From assembly GCF_014649015.1 (NCBI RefSeq), contig NZ_BMSF01000022.1, forward strand, positions 34,384 through 98,383: 64,000 nucleotides of DNA, given 5' to 3'. The position numbers and the translations under genes are program-made. The DNA comes from Streptomyces narbonensis (lineage in GTDB: Bacteria > Actinomycetota > Actinomycetes > Streptomycetales > Streptomycetaceae). The number at the start of each line of letters is the position of its first letter. The stretch's first letter is position 1. Under the pieces are notes generated by a model. It was not told the origin of the DNA, made no database searches, and worked only from the letters and a program-made list of their open reading frames with translations. Of the stretch, positions 7,588 to 15,655 are shown one piece after another.

Positions 7588-9405
7588 GTGGCCCGGCGAC
7601 CACTCCCCCGCATTCTGAGCAGCGGCAGCGCGCAGATCGCTCGTAGCCGAGAGATCGCGCGCACGGCCGCCGACAGCGCCACCGATGTGCTCCAGCCGCT
7701 GATCACGGTCTCCCGTGGTCTGCGGAAGCTGGCCGCGACCGCGCGCGCCAAGTGGGCCGCGACCCCCAAGGAACGGCGCGGTCCCACGCTGCTCCTGGTC
7801 GCGGCCTGCGTCCTCGTCGTCGCCCTCGTGCCGTACGGGCCGCTGCTCGCGCTCGTCACGCTCATGGGCGCCGCCGCGTGGAAGGGGCGCGAACGCCCGG
7901 TCGTCAAGACCGGGCCCGACGACGCGGAGATCGCCCGGCTCAAGGGCCTGTACGAGGCCCTCGTGCCGTACTTCTCCGTCCCCGACGACCCCTCCCCGCT
8001 CTTCGCCCACGGCGGTGACTGGAGCGGCGCCTTCGGGGAGTTCACGTTCGACGAGGACGGACGGCCGACCCGGCTGAGCATCGCGTACCCCCCGTACTTC
8101 ACCGACGGCGAACCGGCCGCGCGCGCCCGCGTCGAGCAGCTGCTGCACGCCAAGTCGGGCCGCGGCCGCGAGTACCACTTCGACTGGGACCAGGAGGGCA
8201 ACCGGCTCGTCATGAGCGTGCTGCCCGCCCTGCCCACCACCATCGCCGCCCAGCGCTTCGTCACCGTCCCGGGCGAGACCGTGCTCGGCTTCACCGACGG
8301 GGACGCCGTGCAGCGGACCGTGCCCGTGGTCGCGACGGACGGCACGGAGGACGCCCCCGCCGTGGTCTGGCGCACCGGCCCCCGCTCCGCCGAACCGCAC
8401 CTGCTGGCCGTGGGCCAGCCGGGCAGCGGCACGACCTCCCTGCTGCGCTCGATCGCGCTCCAGGCGCTCCCTCACGGAGACGTCCTGATCGTCGAGGGCG
8501 GCGGCACCGGCGAGTACGCCTGCCTGACCGGCCGCGACGGGGTCCTCGCCGTCGAGTGCGGGCTCTCCGGCGCTCTGGCCAGCCTGGAGTGGGCGGCGCA
8601 CGAGACGGAGCGGCGGCTGATCGCCGCCAACCGCGCCCGGCAGGCGGGGCACCCCGCGCCGGAGGACACCCGGCGGCCGCTGTGGATCCTCGTCGACCGG
8701 CCTGGCGTCCTCGGCCACTTGGCCGCCGCCGACGGCCGCCCCGACCCGCAGGAGCTGCTCCAGGTGCCGCTGCGACACGGCCGGGCGGCGCAGGTCACGG
8801 TGGTGGTCGCCGAGCAGTTCGACAGCACGGACACGCTGAGCGAGACGGTACGGAGCCACACCCGGGCGCGGATCGTGCTCGGTCCCGCCACCGCCGAGCA
8901 GATCGCGTCCGTCCTCGGTTCCGCGCCGCACACCACGCCGACGCCCCAGGTGCCGCCGGGCCGCGGCTACGCCCGCCTCGGCACGGGACCGGTCATGCGG
9001 CTCCAGGTGCCGGCGACGCCCGACCCGTACGACGACGCGACGAGCGAGGCGCACCGCCAGGCGGTCCTCGCGCTCCTGCCGGAACGCCGCACGGCGGCGG
9101 ACGCGGTGGCCGTCGAGACGGCCGGATCCGAAGCGGCGGGCGTCGGCACGGAGGGCTTCGAGTCGGCGGCGTTCGACACGGCGGCACTCACGAAGGTGTC
9201 GGTCGAGACGGTCCCGGTCTCGACCCCCGACCCGGCGCCCGCCACCGCCCTCGCTCCCGCCCCGGCGCCCGCCACCGCCCTCGCTCCCGCCCCGGCGCCC
9301 ACGACCGCCCCCGCCCCGCCCCGTCACGAGCCCGACGTCGCCCCCGTCGCCCGCTACGAGGGGGAGCCGGCCCCGCGCCACTCCCCGGTCCCCGCCGAGG
9401 GCTGA
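7588..9405 (+). CDS. sffA: SffA-type FtsK/SpoIIIE-like septal protein with degenerate ATPase motifs
   Basis: The 605-residue protein has a basic N-terminus, a membrane segment around residues 68-92 (TLLLVAACVLVVALVPYGPLL), an FtsK/SpoIIIE-like P-loop domain at about 250-470 and a Pro/Ala-rich C-terminal tail with a duplicated decapeptide. The Walker A position reads GQPGSGTTS at residues 276-284: the invariant lysine is Thr282. The Walker B strand WILVDRP (366-372) keeps Asp370 but has Arg371 where glutamate is expected. This agrees with reports that S. coelicolor SffA is not redundant with the translocase FtsK. The likely role is at sporulation septa together with SmeA, encoded just upstream. 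A strong hairpin follows the stop codon. Confidence 0.85.
   Translation: MARRPLPRILSSGSAQIARSREIARTAADSATDVLQPLITVSRGLRKLAATARAKWAATPKERRGPTLLLVAACVLVVALVPYGPLLALVTLMGAAAWKGRERPVVKTGPDDAEIARLKGLYEALVPYFSVPDDPSPLFAHGGDWSGAFGEFTFDEDGRPTRLSIAYPPYFTDGEPAARARVEQLLHAKSGRGREYHFDWDQEGNRLVMSVLPALPTTIAAQRFVTVPGETVLGFTDGDAVQRTVPVVATDGTEDAPAVVWRTGPRSAEPHLLAVGQPGSGTTSLLRSIALQALPHGDVLIVEGGGTGEYACLTGRDGVLAVECGLSGALASLEWAAHETERRLIAANRARQAGHPAPEDTRRPLWILVDRPGVLGHLAAADGRPDPQELLQVPLRHGRAAQVTVVVAEQFDSTDTLSETVRSHTRARIVLGPATAEQIASVLGSAPHTTPTPQVPPGRGYARLGTGPVMRLQVPATPDPYDDATSEAHRQAVLALLPERRTAADAVAVETAGSEAAGVGTEGFESAAFDTAALTKVSVETVPVSTPDPAPATALAPAPAPATALAPAPAPTTAPAPPRHEPDVAPVARYEGEPAPRHSPVPAEG
9231..9310 (+). repeat. 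30-bp tandem repeat inside sffA
   Basis: Two identical 30-bp units (9231-9260 and 9261-9290) and a 20-bp degenerate third unit encode the Ala/Pro decapeptide of the SffA C-terminal tail. Units are in-frame, so copy number can change without disrupting the gene. Confidence 0.9.
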
Positions 9406-9415
9406 GCGCACCGCC

Positions 9416-9470
9416 GACAGGCCGAGAGGCCGGTGCGGACCCGGGGTCCGTACCGGCCTCTCGGCCTGTC
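9416..9470. terminator. Long hairpin between sffA and the convergent MocR gene
   Basis: The arm GACAGGCCGAGAGGCCGGT pairs perfectly with its complement, and the apical GCGGACC/GGTCCGT continues the stem with one wobble. It lies between two convergent stop codons (9405 and 9488) and can work in both directions. There is no long U-tract, as is usual in Streptomyces. Confidence 0.85.
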
Positions 9471-9487
9471 CTCTGCTCTCCTGGGCC

Positions 9488-10987
9488 CTACGCCACGAAC
9501 GAGCGGGGCGACTCCACTCCCCCGCCCATGCCCGACTCCACCAGGCGCGCCGCGGCGGCGAGGCGGACGGCGGCCTCGTCGGCGACCGCGCCGCCGACCG
9601 TGAAGGGCAGCCGGACGAAGCCCTCGAAGGCGCCGTCCACGCCGAAGCGCGGACCCGAGGGGACCCGGACGCCCACGCGCTCGCCCGCCTCGGCCAGCCT
9701 GGACCCGGAGAGCCCGCCGGTGCGGACCCAGAGCGTCAGGCCGCCCTGCGGCACCGAGAACTCCCATTCGGGCAGCTCCCTGCGGACCGCGGCGACGAGC
9801 GCGTCCCGGTTCTCGCGCGCCTGTGCGCGCCGGAGGCTCACTGCCTCCTCCCAGCCGCCGGTCCCCATCAGCCAGTTCACGCCGAGCTGTTCCAGTACGG
9901 GGGTGCCGAGGTCCGCGTAGGCGCGCGCGGCCACGAGGGAGCGGATGACGTCGGGCGCGGCCCTGACCCAGCCGATCCGCATGCCGGCCCAGAAGGCCTT
10001 GCTGGCCGAGCCGACCGTCAGGACCGTCGAGCCCGCCGGGTCGAAGGCGCAGACCGGCCGGGGCATCTGCACGTCGTCGTCGAGGTGCAGCTCGGTCATG
10101 GTCTCGTCGACGACGAGGACCGTGCCCGCCGAGCGGGCCGCGTCCACGAGCTGCCGTCGCTGGTCCTCGTCCGCCAGCGCGCCGGTCGGGTTGTGGAAGT
10201 CGGCGACCACGTACGCCAGGCGGGGCGCCGCGTCCCGCAGCACCTGGCGCCAGCGGCCCATGTCCCAGCTGCCGAGCCCCTCGGACATGGCGACGGGGAC
10301 GAGCCGGGCCCCGGCCTCCCGCATCAGCTGGAGGATGTTGGCGTACGAGGGCGACTCGACGGCGATGCGCTCGCCCCGCCCCGCGAAGAGGTGGCAGATG
10401 GCGTCGATGGCGCCCATGGCCCCGGTCGTCACCATGATCTGCTCGGGCATGGTCGGGATGCCCCGCGCCGTGTAGCGGTCGGCGAGCATCTGGCGGAGCG
10501 CGGGCAGTCCGGCCGGGTAGTCGCCGTGCGTGTGGGCGTAGGGGGGCAGCTCCTCCAGGGCGCCCTGGACGCCCCGGGTGAGCCAGGGCTCGGGCGCGGG
10601 GAGCGCCGCGCAGCCGAGGTCGATCATCGAGCCGAGGGCCTCCGGGGGCAACGGTTCGAGGCCGCGCGCGGGCAGCGGGTTCCCGGCCGGCACGGCCGTC
10701 CAGCTCCCGGCCCCGCGGCGGGACTCCAGGAAGCCCTCGGCGCGCAGCGCCTCGTAGGCCGCGGCCACCGTCGTGCGGCTGACGGTCAGGGCGACGGCGA
10801 GTTCCCGCTCGGCGGGCAGGCGGGCGGCGACGGGGACGCGGCCCTCCAGGACGAGGAGGCGGATGCCGTCGGCGAGGGCGCGGTAGGCGGGCGGCTTGCG
10901 GGCGCCGGGTCCCGCGGGCCTCGGCTGCTGCGCCTGGAGCTGCCGGGCGAGCTGAGCCGGCCCCACCGCCGAAGTCCACTGAGCCAT
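9488..10987 (-). CDS. MocR-type (GntR-HTH + aminotransferase fold) regulator, YczR-like
   Basis: The 499-residue protein has an N-terminal GntR winged helix (YRALADGIRLLVLEGRVPVAARLPAERELAVALTVSRTTVAAAYEALRAEGFL, about residues 35-95) fused to a fold-type I aminotransferase domain. PLP-binding signatures are present: DFHNPTGALA, VVDETMTEL and SASKAFWAGMRIGW with the Schiff-base lysine. MocR proteins sense PLP or PLP adducts; the divergent YczE neighbour identifies the YczR-YczE subgroup. The start MAQWTSAVG at 10987 was chosen over 11074 because the longer form would run into the YczE leader. Both genes share the 104-base intergenic region, where an operator is likely, and autoregulation is probable. 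Confidence 0.85.
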   Translation of the reverse strand: MAQWTSAVGPAQLARQLQAQQPRPAGPGARKPPAYRALADGIRLLVLEGRVPVAARLPAERELAVALTVSRTTVAAAYEALRAEGFLESRRGAGSWTAVPAGNPLPARGLEPLPPEALGSMIDLGCAALPAPEPWLTRGVQGALEELPPYAHTHGDYPAGLPALRQMLADRYTARGIPTMPEQIMVTTGAMGAIDAICHLFAGRGERIAVESPSYANILQLMREAGARLVPVAMSEGLGSWDMGRWRQVLRDAAPRLAYVVADFHNPTGALADEDQRRQLVDAARSAGTVLVVDETMTELHLDDDVQMPRPVCAFDPAGSTVLTVGSASKAFWAGMRIGWVRAAPDVIRSLVAARAYADLGTPVLEQLGVNWLMGTGGWEEAVSLRRAQARENRDALVAAVRRELPEWEFSVPQGGLTLWVRTGGLSGSRLAEAGERVGVRVPSGPRFGVDGAFEGFVRLPFTVGGAVADEAAVRLAAAARLVESGMGGGVESPRSFVA

Positions 10988-11091
10988 CGAAATCAGTCCA
11001 CCTTCATCGAATTGGCCATGGTTGGCACCGGATACCCCGCCACAGAGTGTCATGAGCCAGTCCACTACCACCACCCTGGGAGGGCAGTCCC

Positions 11092-11763
11092 TTGTCCATC
11101 GCCTCCGGCCTCCACGGCCGGCACCTCACCCGTCGGCTCGTCCAGCTGTATGTCGGCCTGACGCTGTACGGGGTGAGCTCGGCGCTCCTGGTGCGCAGCG
11201 GGCTCGGCCTGGAGCCCTGGGGCGTCCTCCACCAGGGTCTCGCCGAGAAGACCGGACTGACCATCGGTGTGGTGTCGATCGTGGTCGGGGCGGCGGTGCT
11301 GCTCCTGTGGATCCCGATCCGGCAGAAGCCGGGTCTCGGCACCGTCTCCAACGTCTTCGTGATCGGCGTGGCGATGGACGGCACCCTGGCGCTGGTCCCG
11401 GACGTCCACGGCCTGGCCGGGCAGGTGCCGCTGCTCGCGCTCGGCATCGTCCTGAACGGCGTCGCCACCGGCCTGTACATCGCGGCGCGGTTCGGCCCCG
11501 GTCCGCGCGACGGGCTGATGACCGGTCTGCACCGGCTCACCGGCCGGTCGATCCGGCTGGTGCGGACGGCGATCGAGGTGGCCGTCGTCGCGACCGGCTT
11601 CGCGCTCGGCGGTTCGGTCGGCGTCGGCACGGTCCTGTACGCGCTGGCGATCGGCCCGCTCGCCCAGTACTTCCTACGGTGGTTCGCCGTACCCGAGCCC
11701 GCGCCCCGACCGGAGCCGGCCCGCTCCCCGACCACCACCCTGCCGACGTCCGTCAGCCCCTAG
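11092..11763 (+). CDS. yczE: YczE-type integral membrane protein
   Basis: The 223-residue protein has about five hydrophobic segments and the family signature LYGVSSALLVRSGLGLEPWGVLHQGL followed by FGPGPRDGLMTGL. YczE/YitT-like proteins are membrane proteins of unknown substrate; in many actinobacteria and bacilli they pair with MocR regulators, as here. The start is TTG at 11092 with GGGAGG 10 bases upstream; no in-frame ATG or GTG fits better. The last 20 residues are Pro/Thr-rich. The stop codon TAG at 11761-11763 is part of the CTAG boundary of the palindromic element that follows, so the native C-terminus may have been longer before insertion. Confidence 0.8.
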   Translation: MSIASGLHGRHLTRRLVQLYVGLTLYGVSSALLVRSGLGLEPWGVLHQGLAEKTGLTIGVVSIVVGAAVLLLWIPIRQKPGLGTVSNVFVIGVAMDGTLALVPDVHGLAGQVPLLALGIVLNGVATGLYIAARFGPGPRDGLMTGLHRLTGRSIRLVRTAIEVAVVATGFALGGSVGVGTVLYALAIGPLAQYFLRWFAVPEPAPRPEPARSPTTTLPTSVSP

Positions 11764-11924
11764 GGGGTGTCGTCAAATTCCCGTCTGCCCCGCGGCGTCT
11801 GGTGCGTGCTCTCGGCGTGCCGGGTGGAAGCCCACGTACTGGACGTACGTGGGCTTTCTCCCGGTGCGGCGAGAGTGCGTGCCAGACGCCGCGGGGCAGA
11901 CGGGAATTTGACGACACCCCCTAG
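11760..11924. mobile_element. 165-bp palindromic element bounded by CTAG (MITE-like)
   Basis: CTAG is followed by GGGGTGTCGTCAAATTCCC... and the right end is the exact reverse complement for 43 bp (11760-11802 against 11882-11924). The interior remains largely self-complementary to the central AAGCCCACGTA/TACGTGGGCTT stem. As + strand RNA, nearly the whole element could fold into one stem of about 78 bp with two mismatches and seven G-U pairs. No protein is encoded. CTAG at both ends looks like the 4-bp target duplication typical of IS5-family transposition. A 60-bp relative with the same terminal GGGGTGTC lies at 19642-19701. A terminator function in place is also possible. Confidence 0.7.
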
Positions 11925-11998
11925 GTCCTGCCCGGCCGATCATGGCCGGACAGGCCCTGGGACACCCCTGGGACACCGGGACAGGCCATACTGCGCCC

Positions 11999-12763
11999 GT
12001 GACTCGCGTACGCCACCCCTACCTCGACCACCCCTCCCCCCTCGCCTTCGCCCACCGTGGCGGCACGGCGAACGGCCTGGAGAACACCGCGGCCGCCTTC
12101 CGCCGGGCCTCCGCGGCGGGCTACCGCTACTTCGAGACCGATGTGCACACGACGGCGGACGGCGCGCTCGTCGCCTTCCACGACTCGACCCTCGACCGGG
12201 TGACGGACGTCTCCGGCCGTATCCGCGACCTTCCGTGGGCGGCGGTGCGCGAGGCCCGTGTGGCGGGCCAGGAGCCGCTGCCGCTCTTCGCCGACCTCCT
12301 GGAGGAGTTCCCGGAGGCCCGCTGGAACGTGGACCTCAAGACCGAGTCGGCCCTGGAGCCGCTGGTGGACCTGGTCCGGCGGACCGGCGCCTGGGACCGG
12401 GTGTGCGTGGGGTCCTTCACGGAGTCCCGGGTGGCCCGGGCCCAGCGGCTCGCGGGCCCCCGGCTCGCCACCTCGTACGGGGTGCGCGGGATCGTCGGAC
12501 TGCGGCTGCGCTCCCTGGGCGTCCCGGCGGCGGTCCGGGCGGGCGCCGTGGCGGCGCAGGTCCCCGAGCGCCAGGCCGGCGTCCCGGTGGTCGACCGCCG
12601 CTTCGTGCGGGAGGCGCACGCGCGCGGGCTCCAGGTCCACGTCTGGACCGTGAACGATCCGGACCGGATGAACTCTCTCCTCGACCTGGGGGTGGATGGC
12701 ATCATGACCGATCATCTGGAGACGCTGCGCTCGGTGCTGACCGAGCGGGGGGCGTGGGTCTGA
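11999..12763 (+). CDS. Glycerophosphodiester phosphodiesterase
   Basis: The 254-residue protein is a GDPD TIM barrel: LAFAHRGGTANGLENTAAAF (catalytic His and Glu-Asn), YFETDVHTTADGALVAFHDSTLDR (metal-binding ETDVH and catalytic FHD), then WNVDLK and the C-terminal VWTVNDPDRMNSLLDLGVDGIMTDH. It should hydrolyse glycerophosphodiesters to glycerol 3-phosphate and an alcohol in a divalent-metal-dependent way. No signal peptide is visible, so it is cytoplasmic. The GTG at 11999 starts the protein just ahead of the barrel; a longer frame from 11942 adds unconserved residues. The gene may be cotranscribed with the following transporter 55 bases downstream. Confidence 0.88.
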   Translation: MTRVRHPYLDHPSPLAFAHRGGTANGLENTAAAFRRASAAGYRYFETDVHTTADGALVAFHDSTLDRVTDVSGRIRDLPWAAVREARVAGQEPLPLFADLLEEFPEARWNVDLKTESALEPLVDLVRRTGAWDRVCVGSFTESRVARAQRLAGPRLATSYGVRGIVGLRLRSLGVPAAVRAGAVAAQVPERQAGVPVVDRRFVREAHARGLQVHVWTVNDPDRMNSLLDLGVDGIMTDHLETLRSVLTERGAWV

Positions 12764-12818
12764 GCGCGCGTCGAGCCGGCGCGGGGCGGATCACGGGGAC
12801 GAGCGAGGGGGCGCGGCC

Positions 12819-14201
12819 TTGACCGCAGACACCACCGAACCGGAGGAGTACGCCTCCGGTCCCGCCGAACGACGGCGCGAGCAGCACGGCTGGTACTTCT
12901 ACGACTTCGCGTGCTCCGTGTACTCGACGAGCGTGGTGACCGTCTTCCTCGGCCCCTACCTGACCGCGGTGGCGCGGGCGGCGGCCGACGCCGAGGGCTA
13001 CGTGCACCCGCTCGGGATCCCCGTACGGGCGGGCTCCCTCTTCGCGTACGCCGTGTCGGCCTCGATCGTGGTCGCGGTGCTGGTGATGCCCCTGGTGGGC
13101 GCGGTGGCCGACCGTACGGGCCGGAAGAAGCCGCTGCTCGCGGCGGCGGCGTACCTGGGGGCCGCGGCCACGGCGGGGATGTTCTTCCTCGCGGGCGAGC
13201 GCTACCTCCTGGGCGCGTTCCTGCTGATCGTGGCGAACGCCTCACTCGCGGTGTCGATGGTGCTCTACAACGCCTATCTGCCGCAGATCGCCGAGCCGGA
13301 CGAGCGGGACAAGGTCTCCTCGCGCGGCTGGGCCTTCGGCTACACGTCCGGCGCGCTGGTCCTCGTCCTGAACCTGGTCCTGTACTCGGGCCACGACTCC
13401 TTCGGCCTCACCGAGGGCGAGGCCATCCGGATCTGTCTCGCCTCGGCCGGCCTGTGGTGGGGCGCCTTCACCCTCGTACCGCTGCGGCGGCTGCGCGACC
13501 GGCACGTCCGCACGGACGCGCCGGGGGACGGGGGCGGGGGCGGCAGGGCGGGGGCGGTCGGCGGCGGCTGGCGGCAGTTGCGCGCGACCCTCAAGGACAT
13601 GCGCCGGTATCCGCTGACGCTCTCCTTCCTGCTCGCCTATCTGGTCTACAACGACGGCGTGCAGACGGTGATCTCGCAGGCCTCGGTGTACGGCTCGGAG
13701 GAACTGGGCCTCGACCAGACGACCCTGATCACGGCGGTGCTGCTGGTCCAGGTGCTCGCTGTGGCGGGTGCTCTGGGGATGGGGCGACTCGCCCGGACGC
13801 ACGGCGCCAAGCGGACGATTCTCGCCTCGCTCGTGGTCTGGACGCTGATCCTCGCGGCGGGATACTTCCTGCCGGCCGACGCGCCCGTGTTCTTCTACTT
13901 CCTGGCGGCCGGGATCGGTCTGGTCCTGGGCGGCAGCCAGGCCCTGTCGCGCTCGCTGTTCTCGCATCTGGTGCCGCGCGGCAAGGAAGCGGAGTACTTC
14001 TCGGCCTACGAGATGAGCGACCGTGGACTGAGCTGGCTGGGTCCACTCGTGTTCGGTCTCGCGTATCAGCTGACCGGGAGCTATCGGGATGCCATCATCT
14101 CTCTCGTGATCTTCTTCGCTGTCGGCTTCGTCCTGCTCGCCCGGGTCCCGGTGCGGCGCGCGGTGGAGGAGGCGGGCAACCCGCTGCCGGAGCGAATTTA
14201 G
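12819..14201 (+). CDS. UMF1/Atg22-type MFS transporter
   Basis: The 460-residue protein has 12 predicted membrane segments and the UMF1-family opening EQHGWYFYDFACSVYSTSVVTVFLGPYLT, followed by LVGAVADRTGRKKPLL (the MFS loop 2-3 motif) and NAYLPQIAEPDERDKVSSRGWAFGYTSGAL. Relatives include yeast Atg22 vacuolar effluxer; the bacterial substrate is unknown, possibly amino acids or small metabolites. A Gly-rich cytoplasmic loop (GDGGGGGRAGAVGGG) divides the two halves. The start is TTG at 12819 with a GAGGGGG ribosome site. Downstream lies a 24-bp palindrome that could terminate it. Confidence 0.8.
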   Translation: MTADTTEPEEYASGPAERRREQHGWYFYDFACSVYSTSVVTVFLGPYLTAVARAAADAEGYVHPLGIPVRAGSLFAYAVSASIVVAVLVMPLVGAVADRTGRKKPLLAAAAYLGAAATAGMFFLAGERYLLGAFLLIVANASLAVSMVLYNAYLPQIAEPDERDKVSSRGWAFGYTSGALVLVLNLVLYSGHDSFGLTEGEAIRICLASAGLWWGAFTLVPLRRLRDRHVRTDAPGDGGGGGRAGAVGGGWRQLRATLKDMRRYPLTLSFLLAYLVYNDGVQTVISQASVYGSEELGLDQTTLITAVLLVQVLAVAGALGMGRLARTHGAKRTILASLVVWTLILAAGYFLPADAPVFFYFLAAGIGLVLGGSQALSRSLFSHLVPRGKEAEYFSAYEMSDRGLSWLGPLVFGLAYQLTGSYRDAIISLVIFFAVGFVLLARVPVRRAVEEAGNPLPERI

Positions 14202-14284
14202 ACGCGGCAGTGAAAGGCCGGTAGTGTACGCCTTTGGCCTGCCAGGCGGACCGTTACTGCGTGCTGCTTTGGTGAAGACAGTGA

Positions 14285-14308
14285 GTCACATCTGATGTCA
14301 GATGTGAC
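14285..14308. promoter_or_regulatory. 24-bp perfect palindrome upstream of rbpA
   Basis: GTCACATCTGA, a TG spacer and TCAGATGTGAC form an 11-bp perfect inverted repeat, AT-rich for this genome. It lies 84 bases after the UMF1 stop codon and 62 bases before the sigma-R-type -10 of rbpA. With a 2-base loop it is a poor RNA hairpin and looks more like a dimeric-regulator operator. Confidence 0.5.
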
Positions 14309-14369
14309 AAAACGGGCACTGGTGGGTACAACAAGGGGCGGCACGACGGGCGACGCATGACCCGGCACG

Positions 14370-14395
14370 GGAATCTTTACCGCCGACCGGACGTT
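14370..14395 (+). promoter_or_regulatory. Sigma-R-type promoter of rbpA
   Basis: GGAAT (14370-14374), exactly 18 bases, then GTT (14393-14395) is a perfect match to the SigR consensus GGAAT-N18-GTT. Transcription would begin about 55 bases before the rbpA start codon. rbpA is a known SigR (thiol-stress) target in S. coelicolor, which supports the call. Confidence 0.85.
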
Positions 14396-14456
14396 GACCG
14401 GATAACGACGACAGCGACACCTGTCCTGTGGGCGACAAGCCCGGGAGGCACGATTC

Positions 14457-14831
14457 ATGAGTGAGCGAGCTCTTCGCGGCACGCGCCTCGTGGTGACCAG
14501 CTACGAGACCGACCGCGGCATCGATCTGGCTCCGCGCCAGGCCGTGGAGTACGCATGCGAGAAGGGCCATCGTTTTGAGATGCCCTTCTCGGTGGAGGCG
14601 GAGATTCCGCCGGAGTGGGAATGCAAGGTCTGCGGAATCCAGGCACTCCTGGTGGACGGGGACGGACCTGAGGAGAAGAAGGGCAAGCCTGCGCGTACGC
14701 ACTGGGACATGCTCATGGAGCGGCGAACCCGCGAGGAGCTGGAGGAGGTCCTCGCCGAGAGGCTGGCCGTTCTGCGCTCCGGCGCCATGAACATCGCCGT
14801 GCATCCGCGCGACAGCCGCAAGTCCGCCTAG
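14457..14831 (+). CDS. rbpA: RNA polymerase-binding protein RbpA
   Basis: The 124-residue protein is RbpA, with MSERALRGTRLVVTSYETDRGIDLAPRQAVEYACEKGHRFEMPFSVEAEIPPEWECKVCG near the start. The core domain keeps the Cys34-type residue plus CKVCG, and the C-terminal sigma-interacting part (THWDMLMERRTREELEEVLAERLAVLR) is intact. It binds the beta and principal sigma subunits, helps open-complex formation at housekeeping promoters and affects basal rifampicin tolerance. Expression is probably induced by disulfide stress from the SigR-type promoter 62-87 bases upstream. A 20-bp-stem terminator follows. The gene is monocistronic. Confidence 0.97.
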   Translation: MSERALRGTRLVVTSYETDRGIDLAPRQAVEYACEKGHRFEMPFSVEAEIPPEWECKVCGIQALLVDGDGPEEKKGKPARTHWDMLMERRTREELEEVLAERLAVLRSGAMNIAVHPRDSRKSA

Positions 14832-14850
14832 CGGACCACCGGTCGAACGA

Positions 14851-14895
14851 CGCCGCGGGGCCCGGTACACACATCGTGTACCGGGCCCCGCGGCG
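14851..14895. terminator. Strong hairpin after rbpA
   Basis: A perfect 20-bp stem (CGCCGCGGGGCCCGGTACAC and its complement) with an ACATC loop follows the rbpA stop by 20 bases and is trailed by TTTCC. It can also act on convergent fxsA transcription. Confidence 0.9.
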
Positions 14896-14931
14896 TTTCC
14901 GCGTCTACGTCTACGTCTACGTCCAAGAGAA

Positions 14932-14962
14932 GCTCCGCGCACCCAGGAAGGATGCGCGGAGC
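14932..14962 (-). terminator. Hairpin after fxsA
   Basis: The 10-bp stem GCTCCGCGCA/TGCGCGGAGC with an 11-base loop lies just beyond the fxsA stop codon. Three GTCTAC hexamers occupy the space between this hairpin and the rbpA terminator. Confidence 0.7.
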
Positions 14963-14976
14963 GAGTACGGCGCCGG

Positions 14977-15570
14977 TTACGGCAGCAGGGGCGGGCGGGG
15001 CTCCTCGGCCCGACGCGGGCCCTGGCCCGCGTCCTCGCGGACGACCTCGCCCTGGACGACCTTTCCGCCCGGGCGGTGGATGCGCGCCTGCTGGAAGGCG
15101 TCCTGGAGGCTGCCGGGAGGCGCCGCGGTCATCCGGCGCTCGACGGCCTTCTCCGCGTACCGCCCGAGAAGGGAGCGGACCTGCGGGATCAGCAGCAGGA
15201 GTCCGGCCGCGTCCGAGACGAGGCCGGGGATCATCAGGAGCAGACCGCCGAGCATGAGGAAGCCGTTGCGGTCCTCCGCGCCGGCCCGCTCGTCCGGCGA
15301 GGGCGCCTGCCCCGTCTGGGCGGCCGCCTGGGCCTGCTGGAAGGTCGTGGTGAGGTTCCGGAAGGCGCGTCGGCCCGCCCGCTTCACGACGGTGGCGCCG
15401 AGGACGGCGCCGCCGATGAGCAGGGCGAGCACGGTCAGCGCGCCCGTCGCGTTCGCCACCACCGTCAGCAGCCAGATCTCCAGGACCAGCCACGCGGCGA
15501 CGGCGAGGGGAACGAGGGTGCGCGCGCGGGAGCGCTTGGGGGCGAGAGGAGGCGGTGCGCCGGTCGTCAT
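14977..15570 (-). CDS. fxsA: FxsA-family membrane protein
   Basis: The 197-residue protein has the FxsA arrangement: a first membrane segment (LVPLAVAAWLVLEIWLLTVVANATG), a second (LTVLALLIGGAVLGATVVKRAG), a cytoplasmic helix and the paired segment GFLMLGGLLLMIPGLVSDAAGLLLLIPQVRSLL, which is the best-conserved part. E. coli FxsA overproduction relieves F exclusion of phage T7; its normal role is unknown. The start MTTGAPPP at 15570 follows a GGGAG ribosome site. It lies immediately downstream of ppm1 on the same strand (86-base gap) and may be cotranscribed. Confidence 0.85.
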   Translation of the reverse strand: MTTGAPPPLAPKRSRARTLVPLAVAAWLVLEIWLLTVVANATGALTVLALLIGGAVLGATVVKRAGRRAFRNLTTTFQQAQAAAQTGQAPSPDERAGAEDRNGFLMLGGLLLMIPGLVSDAAGLLLLIPQVRSLLGRYAEKAVERRMTAAPPGSLQDAFQQARIHRPGGKVVQGEVVREDAGQGPRRAEEPRPPLLP

Positions 15571-15655
15571 GGCTCCCAGTGTGCCTGGCACCCCGCCGGA
15601 ACGTCGTAAAGAAAGGATCAGTACGCGCGACGGGGGCAGGACTCCCGGGAAGTGG

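Noticed and set aside
14896..14925. GTCTAC hexamer run between rbpA and fxsA
   Set aside because: Only three copies between two terminators; no sign of function.
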